A DNA stretch of 64,000 nt from Streptomyces sp. NBC_01306 (GTDB taxonomy: Bacteria; Actinomycetota; Actinomycetes; Streptomycetales; Streptomycetaceae), in assembly GCF_026340465.1 (NCBI RefSeq), contig NZ_JAPEPC010000001.1, positions 6,496,501 to 6,560,500 of the forward strand, written 5' to 3'. Within the stretch, counting starts at the first letter, position 1. Each line of letters opens with the position of its first letter. The notes beneath the pieces were generated by a model. The model was not told the origin of the DNA. It did not search any database and was given only the letters and a program-made list of their open reading frames with translations. A program made the position numbers and the translations under genes. Positions 52,465 to 62,400 of the stretch are shown piece by piece.

Positions 52465-52524
52465 ATGAACTGCACCAAGCAGATGGCAACGGGCGGCCGG
52501 ACATGTTGTTGCGCGGCCAGGTAG
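52465..52524 (+). CDS. 19-residue Cys-rich leader peptide (putative uORF)
   Basis: ATG at 52465 opens a 19-codon frame ending at TAG 52522-52524: MNCTKQMATGGRTCCCAAR. Three consecutive Cys codons (TGT TGT TGC) sit just before the stop, and a fourth Cys is codon 3. AGAGG and GAGG lie 3-9 bases upstream of the ATG. The frame ends 46 bases before the HEAT-repeat start. Polycysteine upstream frames act as cysteine-responsive attenuators in mycobacteria; here the function is inference. Too short to score as a protein gene by codon bias. Confidence 0.5.
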   Translation: MNCTKQMATGGRTCCCAAR

Positions 52525-52570
52525 TCCACGTATCCCGGTTGCGTCTACAGCTTGATGTGAGGCCTCTTCC

Positions 52571-53989
52571 ATGAACGATCCAGTCATAGCGCCGAGCGGC
52601 ACCTTGCTCGGCCTCCTCCAGCGGGGCCGCGGCGACGGCACGCTGCACGCGCTCGCCGCACCGCGCAAGGAAGCGCTGGCCGCCCTGAACCACTGCGTCC
52701 TGAGCGACCCCCGCCACGACTGGCAGGTCGAGAACCGCTCGCTCTACTACGCGCGCCTCTACCTCGACCTCGACGGCGGGCTCGGCGAGATCGAGCGGCA
52801 CCTCTTCGTCCCGGACGACCACTTCGTCACCGAGGACAGCAGGACCGGGCTCGCCCTCGCGGTACTGGGTCACCTCGCCTCGTACGACAGGGACGACGCG
52901 CTCGCGCTGCTGCGGCGGTACGCGGCGACCGGCTCCAACTGGGCCTGGGCGCTCGACGAACTCGCCCTGCGTGACGACGACGCGGGGCTGCGCGCTCTGG
53001 CCGTGCCCGTACTTGGCCGGTTCCCCGCCACCCCGCAGGGCGAGGCCGAGCTGGCCGCCGCCGTGCGCGACGCCTACGAACCCCGGCCCTGGTGGCTGTG
53101 GGCCGATGATCCGCGGGATTCGGTGGGCGCCCGGGTCAGGGCCGCCGCGGAGCAGGGGTCCTTCGACCGCTGGCAGCGGCAGATGCGCCCGACGGGCCCC
53201 CGCCCCGGCTGGAGCGTGCAGGCCGTCTTCGACTGGGCGCAGCAGGGACTGAAGCGCGGCAGCGAACTGCATCTGCCCGCCGCCCGCTGCCTCACCGCCG
53301 TGGCCGGTCCCGGGGACCGCGCCGCGATCGTCGAGGCCGCCCGCAGCGGTACGGACGGAGCCCGCTGCGCGGCGCTGCACTATCTCGCCGAGGCGCGGGA
53401 CCCCGCCGTGCTGGACCTCATCGAAGCCGCGGTGGACAGCCCCTCCCGTACCGTCGCGGAGACGGCCGTGGCCGCCTTCGAGCGGATGTGCGGAGACGAG
53501 GCGGTGGACCGCGCGCGCTGCTGGGTGCAGCGGCCCGACGCGCTGGGTGCGTCGGCCGCCGGTGTGCTCGCCGGGCGCGGCGGGGTGCAGGACGCACACC
53601 TGGTGCTCGGCGCGCTGCGCGAGACCGTCCGGGCCGACGGCCCCGACGCGGCCCTGCTCTGGACGCTCGTCGACGGGGCCGGCCGGCTCGGCATCGCCTG
53701 TGCGGCGCCCGTCCTGCGCCATGTGTACCGCGAGACGGCCTCCTCGCATCTGCGCGGCAGCGCGGCCCGCGCGCTCGCCGCCACCGACCCGTCCTTCGGC
53801 GCCGGATTCGCCGTCGAGTGCCTGTGGGACTGCGAGGAGACCACCCGGGAGGTGGCCGCCCTGCACGCCGAGACCGGCGACGTCCGGGTGGTCGACCGGC
53901 TCCGCCGGCTGGCCGCCGATCCCGCGGAGGAGGCCGAGGTGCAGACCGCGGTCCGCAACCGGATCGGCACCGAGGGGACCGCGGTCTGA
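52571..53989 (+). CDS. HEAT repeat domain-containing protein
   Basis: A 472-residue soluble, helical protein. N-terminal part (about 1-110) with RKEALAALNHCVLSDPRHDWQVENRSLYYARLYLDLD; then arrays of 30-35 residue helical pairs such as GARCAALHYLAEARDPAVLDLIEAAVDSPSRTVAETAVAAFERM and SHLRGSAARALAATDPSFGAGFAVECLWDCEETTREVAALHAETGDVRVVDRLRRLA, i.e. HEAT repeats. Ligand and partner unknown. GTGAGG lies eight bases before the ATG, next to CCTCTTCC, which could mask it. It is preceded by the Cys-rich uORF, so its expression may be linked to cysteine supply. Confidence 0.82.
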   Translation: MNDPVIAPSGTLLGLLQRGRGDGTLHALAAPRKEALAALNHCVLSDPRHDWQVENRSLYYARLYLDLDGGLGEIERHLFVPDDHFVTEDSRTGLALAVLGHLASYDRDDALALLRRYAATGSNWAWALDELALRDDDAGLRALAVPVLGRFPATPQGEAELAAAVRDAYEPRPWWLWADDPRDSVGARVRAAAEQGSFDRWQRQMRPTGPRPGWSVQAVFDWAQQGLKRGSELHLPAARCLTAVAGPGDRAAIVEAARSGTDGARCAALHYLAEARDPAVLDLIEAAVDSPSRTVAETAVAAFERMCGDEAVDRARCWVQRPDALGASAAGVLAGRGGVQDAHLVLGALRETVRADGPDAALLWTLVDGAGRLGIACAAPVLRHVYRETASSHLRGSAARALAATDPSFGAGFAVECLWDCEETTREVAALHAETGDVRVVDRLRRLAADPAEEAEVQTAVRNRIGTEGTAV

Positions 53990-54193
53990 CGCGGCCACGC
54001 CGCCCGCTCCACCACCGGGCGGGCCCCCGGCCGCCGGATCACCCGACGTCCGGCTGCGAACACGCCGGGAAGGAACTGGCGTACGCCGTGGGGCTGTTGG
54101 GACATGGGTTGTGCGCTGAACACCTCGGCCGGAAGCTGTGACAGCCTCGTCCACCCTGTACACCCGACGGGCGGGCCAATGCAGCCGGCAGGA

Positions 54194-55156
54194 TCAAACG
54201 GGCGTCCGGTCCGGGGCGCCGGGCGACGGCGGCGCCGGACGGCCGTGTACGGGAACGAACACCACCGGAGTCCCCGGCACCGCCTGCGCCGCAGCCCCGA
54301 GCCGGTCCTCGGGGACGACACCGATCACCGGGTAGCCCCCGGTCACCGGATGATCGGCGAGGAAGAGCACCGGCAGCCCGTCGGGCGGCACCTGCACCGC
54401 GCCCAGAACCATTCCCTCACTGGGGAGTTCGGCGCCGTCCGCGCGTTCCAGGGGCGGGCCCTCGGTGCGCAGGCCGATGCGGTTGCTCGCGGCCGAGACC
54501 CGGTAGCCGGCCTCCGGCAGGGCCCGCAGTGCCGCATCCGTGAACCGGTCCGCACGGGGGCCAAGCACCAGCGGGAGCACCAGCTCGTCCGGGGGAGCAG
54601 GCAGCGGGACCGCGTCCACCGGGCCCGGCGGCGGTTCACCCGGGACCCCCAGCGGCAGCAACTGCCCGGCCTCCAGCGGTGCGGGGCCCAGGCCGGAGAG
54701 CAGATCGGTGGCCCGGCTGCCCAGCACCGGCCGCACGGCGACGCCACCGCCGAACGCCACATAACTGCGCAGCCCCCCGACCGCCCCGCCCACGTCGAGC
54801 ACGGCACCCGCCGGCACCCTTACCGGCGCGCCCCAGGCGGCGGGGCGGCCGTCGATCCGTACCGGACAGGGCGCACCGGTCACGGCCGCCGTGACATCCG
54901 TACGGACCCGCACCGCGGTGCCGTCGAGTGTGGTCTCCAGGGTGGCGGCGCCCGCCGCGTTACCGGCGAGAAGGTTCGCCAGCCGGTGCGCGGCCGGGTC
55001 CAGGGCGCCCGAGCGCGGAACGCCGAGATGCGCGTGGCCCGGACGCCCGAGGTCCTGCACGGTGGTGAGCGCCCCGGCACGCACGACCTCCAGCGCATCC
55101 GGAACTCCCGCATCCGGCACCCCGGCGCCCGGATCTCCCGGGCCGGTCGCCCTCAT
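54194..55156 (-). CDS. pxpC: 5-oxoprolinase subunit C family protein (biotin-dependent carboxyltransferase-like)
   Basis: A 320-residue protein of the KipA/PxpC family. ALEVVRAGALTTVQDLGRPGHAHLGVPRSGALDPAAHRLANLLAGN is the family start, followed by YVAFGGGVAVRPVLGSRATDLL, RIGLRTEGPPLERADGAELPSEGMVLGAVQVPPDGLPVLFLADHPVTGGYPVIGVV. Together with PxpA and PxpB it forms prokaryotic 5-oxoprolinase, which opens 5-oxoproline to glutamate with ATP. ATG at 55156 has GGAGGAGG ahead and overlaps the pxpB stop. Last of three co-oriented genes. Confidence 0.9.
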   Translation of the reverse strand: MRATGPGDPGAGVPDAGVPDALEVVRAGALTTVQDLGRPGHAHLGVPRSGALDPAAHRLANLLAGNAAGAATLETTLDGTAVRVRTDVTAAVTGAPCPVRIDGRPAAWGAPVRVPAGAVLDVGGAVGGLRSYVAFGGGVAVRPVLGSRATDLLSGLGPAPLEAGQLLPLGVPGEPPPGPVDAVPLPAPPDELVLPLVLGPRADRFTDAALRALPEAGYRVSAASNRIGLRTEGPPLERADGAELPSEGMVLGAVQVPPDGLPVLFLADHPVTGGYPVIGVVPEDRLGAAAQAVPGTPVVFVPVHGRPAPPSPGAPDRTPV

Positions 55157-55779
55157 GCCGCCTCCTCCGTCGTGAACCGCACCCGCGCGCCCGGGACCAG
55201 CAGCGCCGCGGGCTCGCGGTCCTGGTCCCACAGCACCGCGCCGGTGGTGCCGATCAGCTGCCAGCCGCCGGGGGACGAGCGGGGGTAGATGCCCGCGTAG
55301 GTGTCGGCGAGAGCGACCGAACCGGCGGGCACAGCCGTACGGGGCGTGGCCCTGCGCGGCAGCCGGAGCCGGTCGGGAAGCCCGGACAGATAGCCGAAGC
55401 CGGGCACGAAACCGCAGAAGGCGACCCGGAACCGGAGGCCGCCGACGATTCCCGGGACGTCCTCAGGCGCCACCTGCCAGTGGTCCGCCACCTCCGCCAG
55501 ATCGGGGCCGTCGTAGCGCACGGCGATCTCGATCTCAGGACCGCCGGTCCCGGCGGACGGCGGCACGGTCCAGGTGGTGAGCCGGGCGGCGAGCTCCCGG
55601 GGGCGGGCCAGACCGTCCAGCAGTACGGTCCGGGCGGCCGGCACGATCTCCGTCACCGGGGGAAGCTCACCGGCGTCGCGCCTGCGCAGCAGCTCGGCGT
55701 GGAACGCCTCCGTCTCCGGCGCCGACTCCAGCTCGACGAGCAGGGCGTGTTCGCCCACCGGCAGCACCCTCACCGGCAC
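55153..55779 (-). CDS. pxpB: 5-oxoprolinase subunit B family protein (KipI-like)
   Basis: About 208 residues. Family motifs: RVLPVGEHALLVEL at the start, VAPEDVPGIVGGLRFRVAFCGFVPGFGYLSGLPDRL, PRRATPRTAVPAGSVALADTYAGIYPRSSPGGWQLIGTT, typical of KipI/PxpB. Start is uncertain: GTG at 55779 or 55773, both after a GAGGGG; no ATG lies in frame near the end of pxpA. The gap to pxpA is about 43 bases. The stop overlaps the pxpC ATG, giving coupling. Confidence 0.88.
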   Translation of the reverse strand: MPVRVLPVGEHALLVELESAPETEAFHAELLRRRDAGELPPVTEIVPAARTVLLDGLARPRELAARLTTWTVPPSAGTGGPEIEIAVRYDGPDLAEVADHWQVAPEDVPGIVGGLRFRVAFCGFVPGFGYLSGLPDRLRLPRRATPRTAVPAGSVALADTYAGIYPRSSPGGWQLIGTTGAVLWDQDREPAALLVPGARVRFTTEEAA

Positions 55780-55822
55780 GGCCCCTCGTGCGGCCGGCGC
55801 CCTCCGCCGCGTGGCCGGGCCG

Positions 55823-56611
55823 TCATGCGAAGGGCTCCAGCACCACACCGGCGGCGAGCAGTTCCCGGCGGACCCGCAGTGCGATGTCCGCCGCCCCCGG
55901 GGTGTCGCCGTGCAGACAGAGCGACCGCGCGTCGACGGTGACGGGCTCCCCGGTGACCGCGGCCACCGAGTGGTCGCGCACCATGGCCAGCGCCCGGGCG
56001 ACCACCGCGTCCGGCTCGTGCACCACCGCCCCGGGCCTGCTGCGCGGAACGAGTGTGGCCTGCGCGGTGTACGCGCGGTCGGCGAAGGCCTCCGGCACCG
56101 AGGCCAGCCCCGCGTCCGCTGCTGCCGCCAGCAGCCGGGAGCCGGGCAGCCCGAGCACCGGCAGCGCGCCCCCGGCGAGCCGCACGCCCGCGACGACCGC
56201 GCCCGCCTGCTCCTCGTCGTGGACGGTGCGGTTGTAGAGCGCGCCGTGCGGTTTGACATACGACACCCGGCTGCCGGCGGCCCGCGCGAAGAGCTCCAAC
56301 GCGCCGATCTGATAGGCGACTTCGTCGGCCAGCTCACCGGCGGGGACATCCATGGCGCGCCTCCCGAAACCCGCCAGGTCGCGGTACGAGACCTGGGCGC
56401 CGATCCGTACACCGCGAGCGGCGGCCAGTTCGCAGACCCGGCGCATGGTCGACGGGTCGCCCGCGTGGAAACCGCAGGCGACATTGGCACTGGTGACGAC
56501 GGACAGCAGCGCCTCGTCGTCGGTGAGCGTCCAGCGGCCGAACCCCTCACCGAGGTCGGCGTTGAGATCGACCACGGCCGGGGCGGCGGCGGTCGGGGCG
56601 GTCGTGCTCAT
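55823..56611 (-). CDS. pxpA: 5-oxoprolinase subunit A (LamB/YcsF family)
   Basis: A 262-residue LamB/YcsF protein. VVDLNADLGEGFGRW is the signature, followed by SANVACGFHAGDPSTMRRVCELAAARGVRIGAQVSYRDLAGFGRR, SRVSYVKPHGALYN, and SLCLHGDTPGAADIALRVR. It provides the catalytic subunit of PxpABC. GGAGGGA five bases before ATG at 56611. First of the pxpABC operon. A 12-bp tandem repeat lies in its upstream region. Confidence 0.92.
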   Translation of the reverse strand: MSTTAPTAAAPAVVDLNADLGEGFGRWTLTDDEALLSVVTSANVACGFHAGDPSTMRRVCELAAARGVRIGAQVSYRDLAGFGRRAMDVPAGELADEVAYQIGALELFARAAGSRVSYVKPHGALYNRTVHDEEQAGAVVAGVRLAGGALPVLGLPGSRLLAAAADAGLASVPEAFADRAYTAQATLVPRSRPGAVVHEPDAVVARALAMVRDHSVAAVTGEPVTVDARSLCLHGDTPGAADIALRVRRELLAAGVVLEPFA

Positions 56612-56646
56612 ACGGCTCCCTCCGGGAGCGGGACGGGGTTCGCACC

Positions 56647-56680
56647 GGGGCGGGATCCGGGGCGGGATCCGGGGCGGACC
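56647..56680. repeat. 12-bp tandem repeat, 2.7 copies
   Basis: GGGGCGGGATCC at 56647-56658 and 56659-56670, then GGGGCGGACC as a partial third copy, 36 bases upstream of pxpA. In the 286-bp divergent spacer to the kleisin-like gene. May be a binding array or slipped-strand expansion. Confidence 0.7.
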
Positions 56681-56897
56681 GAAGGTGGTTGCTGGGTGCA
56701 CCGGACGGTGGACAGGGCGTGGTCCGGGGGTGGTTCACGGGGTGGACAGTCGTGGCCCCGGAGGTGCGTACGGGCGGATCCGGGCCCGGTCCGGGGAGCA
56801 CGAAGCCTAGCCGCCGCAGGCCGAGCGGGCCCGGTGGACAGGCGCCCCATCCGCGCCGTTTCGACCGTTGTCAGTGCGAGGACCTAATCTGTGCAAC

Positions 56898-58424
56898 GTG
56901 ACTTCGCCTGCCCCGACGGAATTCGTTCCGCCCCAGCTCAGCGCGGGGCCGCGCCCCGCACCGGGCCCGGCCGCCGACGAAGGGCTGGCGCGGCGGCTGC
57001 GCGCGCTCGCGTGCACCGCCCCACTGCACGACCTCGATGTGCGCAAGGCCAATCTGGCCGGCGAGTACACGGTCTACGCCATGGCCGAGGTGGCGCTCGC
57101 CGCGATCGACCTGGTCACGCTCAACATGGACTTCGACACCGGGGCCGACCACGACCAGATAGTGGCCAGGCTGCTGCCGCGCGTCGCGGCCCAGGCCCCG
57201 CGCCGCCCGGCGGAGGAGCACGAGCGGGTGGCCCGCTGGGTGCTGGAGAACCTGATCAATGTCGGCAGCGTGGACCGCGGGTTCCGCGCGGTCTACGGCA
57301 CGTTCGGTCCCGACGGGGAGTACGTCCGCCGCGACTACGACTTCAAGCTGGTCGAGGAGGTGCCGGGTCACGGCGGCACCGTCTATCTGCGCACCACCGA
57401 CGAAGCGGTCAACGTCCTGGTGGGCGCCCTCGACACGGACGTCACCAGCGCACAGATCGCCGCCGAGGTGAAGCTGGAGGTGCTGATCAGCCGGGGCAGG
57501 CTCGCCGACGCCCAGCTCGCGGCGGAGCAGGCCCGCTACCGGACCGTGCAGTACGCCGAGACGCTGCGCAGGACCCTGGAAGCGACCCGGCGCAACGTCC
57601 GCGCGGTCGACTGGCTGCGCACCGTGCCCGACATGATCGACGAAGCCCTGGACCACGTGGCCGACCGCTACCGCCATGAGAACGCGATCCTCACCAACAT
57701 CCGCAAGGCCAGGGACGAGACGGAGGAGCCCGAGCACAAGCGGCGCGCCGCCGAGCTCGTCGACATCGTCAAGGACTGCATCCGCCGCCACACCCAGCTC
57801 CAGTCCCGGCTGCTGGAGGCCGGGCCGCTCTTCCGCGCCGAGCAGGACCGGCAGGCCTTCGCCCCGCCGACGGCGAGTTCCGGACTGGATCTGTACGGAC
57901 AGCTGGTCGCCCCCGTACTGCCACTGCCGCTGGAGCAGGCCATCCGGGTCACCGACGCGTTCTTCGCCCGGGGCACCGGGCTGCGTACCCCCGTGTCGGT
58001 ACGGGTCGGGGACCTGGTCGACATTCTGCTGACGCCGCCGGCCGAGCGGGAGCACCTGGGCGCCGAGATGCCCGAGCCCGACCTCATCGCGACACCGGAC
58101 GACAGCCGGTTCAGCGAGGAGCAGCTGGCAGCCGCGATGGAGCTGCTCGACCTGGAGCACGACGCCCCGCGCCGGCTCTCCGGTCTGCTGGCCGAAGCCC
58201 GGCTGCGGGATCCGGAACTGCCGTATCTGGTCGCCCTGCTGGCCATCCACGCGGCCAGCCCGCCGGTCGGCACCGCGTACCGACAGGGTGAGGAACGCCT
58301 GCTCTTCGCCGTGGACGACGGCACCGATCTGGACGACTCCGAGTTCGGCGGTGCGGATCTGATAGTGGGGACGGCCCTCCTGGACACCGTCGGAATGGCC
58401 GCGGGCCGTACGGAGTCCGCATGA
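56898..58424 (+). CDS. kleisin-like subunit of an SMC/MukBEF-type cassette (MksF/JetA-like)
   Basis: A 508-residue protein, soluble. The N-terminal third is helical with a probable winged helix (about 60-160) ending in TVYLRTTDEAVNVLVGALDTDVTSAQIAAEVKLEVLISRGRLADAQLAAEQARYRTVQYAETLRR, a segment with the arrangement of MksF/JetA kleisins; then ARRNVRAVDWLRTVPDMIDEALDHVADRYRHENAIL, and a C-terminal part with LPYLVALLAIHAA. No catalytic motif. GTG at 56898 has no ribosome-binding site; TAATCT at 56885-56890 puts a transcription start close to the GTG, so translation may be leaderless. First gene of a three-gene cassette with a 61-bp gap to the next. Confidence 0.75.
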   Translation: MTSPAPTEFVPPQLSAGPRPAPGPAADEGLARRLRALACTAPLHDLDVRKANLAGEYTVYAMAEVALAAIDLVTLNMDFDTGADHDQIVARLLPRVAAQAPRRPAEEHERVARWVLENLINVGSVDRGFRAVYGTFGPDGEYVRRDYDFKLVEEVPGHGGTVYLRTTDEAVNVLVGALDTDVTSAQIAAEVKLEVLISRGRLADAQLAAEQARYRTVQYAETLRRTLEATRRNVRAVDWLRTVPDMIDEALDHVADRYRHENAILTNIRKARDETEEPEHKRRAAELVDIVKDCIRRHTQLQSRLLEAGPLFRAEQDRQAFAPPTASSGLDLYGQLVAPVLPLPLEQAIRVTDAFFARGTGLRTPVSVRVGDLVDILLTPPAEREHLGAEMPEPDLIATPDDSRFSEEQLAAAMELLDLEHDAPRRLSGLLAEARLRDPELPYLVALLAIHAASPPVGTAYRQGEERLLFAVDDGTDLDDSEFGGADLIVGTALLDTVGMAAGRTESA

Positions 58425-58485
58425 ACCTCCGGCAGCCAGGGCCCGGGGAGCAGTACAGAACGACACCGACCGAGGAGCAGCAGCT

Positions 58486-59385
58486 GTGAGCGAGACCCAC
58501 GCCGAGCACACCGCGTGGAGCGAGCCCGACCAGGGCGGCGCCGCCGTGCCGTCGGCCGGCCCGGCGGTGACCCCGGCCGACGCCGCCGACGCGGCGCGCC
58601 TCGTCGCCTTCGGACTCCAGCCGAAGCTGCTGCCCGCCCGTGACGCCGAGTACGCGGAGCTGCTCCGCCGCTACCGCGAGGCGCCCGCCTTCGCCCGGCT
58701 CGCCGACGCTGTCGCCACCGGGCTCGGCCTGGTCGTCCTGGAGGTATCGACCCGGGCGGGCATGGCCGTCGCCGCCGGGGAGGACTCGGTCTTCGCCGTA
58801 CGCATGGGCGACTACGCGCGCCGCGCCGCCGCCGACTCCGCCGACCGCTTCCTGCATGGGCTGGCCCATCTCGCCGTCGCCGCCATGTCCTTCCCGCGCC
58901 CCGAAGACCTCGCCGACGACGGGTACATCGGCCGGATCACGGTCAATGGCGTCGACGCGTTCGTCCGCCAGGCCTGCCGCCGGCTGGAGGAGCGGGCCGA
59001 TGAGCAGGGCGAGAACAGCGACCCGGCCACCGATGCCCCCGGGCTCGAAGCCGCCTGGCGGATCTACGCGAGGCGCAGCTCCACCGGAGCGACCAAGGAC
59101 GCCAGGCGGCTGGCCGGTTCCACCACCGGGATCGTCGCCAAGGCCGTTGTCTTCCTCACGGATTCGGGGTTCCTGCAGCGCACCGGCGACGACGCCGGAG
59201 GCGCGTACCGCACCACCGCCCGCTACCAGCTCCAGGTCCGTGACATGGCGGGCAGCGCCGCCATGGCCGAGCTGCTCGACCTGGGCGTCGTGCCGGTGAC
59301 CGACGGAACGGCCACGCTGCTGCCGCCCTCCGGGACCGACGACCTCGAACTGACCGCCGACGCGGGACTCCCCTTCCACTCCTGA
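58486..59385 (+). CDS. winged-helix-like MksE/JetB-type subunit
   Basis: A 299-residue protein with a Pro/Ala-rich first 35 residues. The core begins ARLVAFGLQPKLLPARDAEYAELLRRYREAPAFARLADAVATGLGLVVLEVS, and the C-terminal third AWRIYARRSSTGATKDARRLAGSTTGIVAKAVVFLTDSGFLQRT... YRTTARYQLQVRDMAGSAAMAELLDLG resembles the winged-helix end of MukE/MksE/JetB. No enzymatic motif. GTG with GAGGAG ahead. The placement between a kleisin-like and an SMC-like gene is what makes the assignment; by sequence alone it would be hypothetical. Confidence 0.72.
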   Translation: MSETHAEHTAWSEPDQGGAAVPSAGPAVTPADAADAARLVAFGLQPKLLPARDAEYAELLRRYREAPAFARLADAVATGLGLVVLEVSTRAGMAVAAGEDSVFAVRMGDYARRAAADSADRFLHGLAHLAVAAMSFPRPEDLADDGYIGRITVNGVDAFVRQACRRLEERADEQGENSDPATDAPGLEAAWRIYARRSSTGATKDARRLAGSTTGIVAKAVVFLTDSGFLQRTGDDAGGAYRTTARYQLQVRDMAGSAAMAELLDLGVVPVTDGTATLLPPSGTDDLELTADAGLPFHS

Positions 59386-59433
59386 CCAGCCCCAGAGCCA
59401 GATCCCGCACCACAACGACGAGAGTCCGCCGCC

Positions 59434-62400
59434 ATGTACGAGCTGTCCCGGGTCCGCCTCTACTCCATCGGCCCTGCCGGTGCGCGCTACGCCGACACCG
59501 TGCTCGACCTGCGGGGAGTGGGCGCCCCCGTGCCCCACCCGGCTCCGGCCCAGGCGGAGTTCTTCGAGGAGGAACCGGTCGGCCCGCCGCGCCGCCCCGC
59601 GCCCGCGGGTGTCCTCTTCCTGGAGAACGGCGGCGGCAAGTCGGTCCTGCTGAAGCTGATCTTCTCGGTGATGCTGCCGGGCCACCGCAACACACTCGGC
59701 GGCGCCAGCTCCGGCGTTCTGCGCAAGTTCCTGCTCGCCGACGACTGCGGCCATGTCGCCCTGGAGTGGCAGCACACCCTCACCGGTGAGCTCGTCGTGG
59801 TCGGCAAGGCCAGCGAGTGGCGCGGCCGGCAGGTCTCCAACGACCCGCGGAAGTTCGCCGAGGCCTGGTACTCGTTCAGGCCCGGCCCCGGGCTGAGCCT
59901 CGACTCCCTTCCGGTCGCCGAAGCCACCACCGTACGGCCGCCGGTGGAGGGTGTCTCCGGGGCGCGGGGCAGGCGCCGCACCATGAAGGGCTTCCGCGAC
60001 GCGATCACCGAGGCCGGCAAGTTCTATCCCCATCTGGACGTCCACTGGGAGGAGATCCACGACCGCTGGAACGAACACCTCGGCGATCTGGGCCTCGACC
60101 CCGAACTCTTCCGCTACCAGCGAGAGATGAACGCCGACGAGGGCGAGGCAGCCGGTCTCTTCGCGGTCAAGAAGGACTCCGATTTCACGGATCTGCTGCT
60201 GCGGGCCGTCACCGACACCCGGGACACGGACGGACTGGCCGATCTCGTCGGCAGTTTCGGCAGCAAGCTCGGCCGCCGCGCCGAACTCACCGCGGAGCGT
60301 GACTTCACCGCGGGCTCGGTCGATCTGCTCGGCCGCATCGTCGACGCCGCGGCGGCGCGCTCGCGGTCCAGGGACGTCCACGCGGGGGCCGAGCGCCGTA
60401 CGCGCACCCTCGCCCGCAGGCTCTCCGCCCGCGCCGCCGACGAGCGGGGCCGCGCGTCCGACCTCGCCCAGCAGGTCACCTCCGCCGCCCACACCGTCAC
60501 GCAGGCCGAGGACGCCCGCGGCCGCAGCGCGCTGATCGCCGCCGAACTGGCCTACCGGCACGCCTCATTGGCGCTCACCGTCGCCGAGAAGTCCGCAGCG
60601 GCGCAGCGCAGGGAGCTGGCCGACGCGCGGACGTTCCACTCGGCCTGGCAGGCCGCCGAGGCGGTGCTGCGGCACCGCGCGGCAGCCGACCGGTCCGCCC
60701 GGGTCGCGGTGGCCATCCGTGAGGCCGAGCGGGACGCCGCCCCGGCCCTGGCCGCCCGGGCCACCGCGGCGGCCGACCTGGTCCGCGCACTCCACTCGGC
60801 GGCCGAGAGCGGCGAGCAGCTCGCCAACGAGGAGGAGGAGCGCGCTGCCGTGCTCCAGACGGCGGGCGAGGCCGCCCACCGCGACGCCACCGCCGCGGCG
60901 ACCGAGGCACAGCGCGCCCGCAGCGAGGCCGGGCACCTGCGCCAGCGCCTCACCGAGGTCGGCCAGGAGACCTCCGAGGCCGTTCGCGCGGGCTGGCTGG
61001 ACGACACCGCGCCCGACGCGGATCCTGCGCGCGCCGCACTGGCGGCCAGCGACGCGGAGAAGACAGCGGTCGCCGCCTGGGACACGGCTCGCGAGCAGGC
61101 GCGCACCACGGCGGACGAGGCCAGGGAGGCCGCCTCCCGGGAGAGCCGGGCCGACCTCGCCGCGGCCCGGGCCGCGGACGCTGCGCGGGCCGCCGAGCAG
61201 GCGTACGAGGCGGAGCTGCGCACCGCCGACTCCATCGCGGCGGAGCCCCGGCTGGCCGAACTGCTGAGCTTGCCCCCGGCATCAACACCCGTATCCGCAT
61301 GGGTATCTGCACCGGCATCAACACCGGCATCGGTCACGACTGCGGGGCTGCCCCAGCCCCGCAGCGGATCCACGCCGCAGGAAGCGGACCGGCCCCGGAG
61401 AGGGACCGGCGCAGGCCAGGCCGACGAGACCGGGGCAGGGGCCTCCGGAACCGCCGGGCCGCAGGACGCACAGGCCGCCGCAGCCGCCCGCGCACCGGAG
61501 AGTCATGCCGGCACCCTGACCAGCGGCCGGCTCACCGCAGCCGAGCTGGACCGCAACGCGGAAGAGCTCAAGGAACTTCTCGACGGGGGCGTCGCATCGG
61601 CCGAACGCCAGCTCTTCGAGCTGCGCACCGCCGCCGCGGACGACTCCCGCATCCTCGGCGCACTGGGTGACGGCGGGCTGCTGCCGCCGGGACCCGATGT
61701 CCTTGCCACCGTCGAATTCCTGGGCGAGCACGGTATCCCCGCACTGCCCGGCTGGCGCTATCTCGCCCAGGCGGTGGACCCCGCCGACCACGCGGCGGTG
61801 CTGGCCGCCCGCCCGGAGCTGGTCGACGGTGTGGTGATCACCGACCCGGCCGCACACAGCCGGGCCCGCTCCGTGCTGAGCGGGGCCGCCCTGCTCCCGC
61901 GCTCCGCGGTCGCCGTCGGCACCGCGTCCGCGCTGCTGGCACCGGTACCGGGCCCCGGCCCGTCCGGAACAGGCGACGGTGACGTGTTCCTCGTACCGCC
62001 GAACCCGGCCATGCACGACGAGCACGCCGCCGACGAGGAACGGCAGGCGCTGCGCTCCCGTGCGGGCCGGCGCGACGAGGAGATCCGCACGCTCGCTGCC
62101 CGGCTGGGCGGCGACCGGACGCTCGCCGCCCGGCTCGGCTCCTGGCGGTCCGCCTGCGCGCCCGGGACGCTCGACGAACTGGCCGCTGCCGCGAGCAGCG
62201 CGGAGGAAGCGGCCGGGACCGCCACCGCCGCACTTGAGGAAGCCCGTACGGCCCGGGCCGAGGCGGACGAGGCTGCCGCCGACGCCGCCCGGGTGCGCGA
62301 CGAACGCCAGGACGCCGCACAGCGCGCCCGGCGGGTGGCCGACGCGCTCTCCGGACTGGCCTTCCGGCTCCGCGAACGGGCGGGCTGGCAGGTCACCCTG

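Noticed and set aside
58111..60561. An 816-codon minus-strand frame across the SMC-type cassette
   Set aside because: It runs opposite three genes with consistent reading and ribosome-binding sites.
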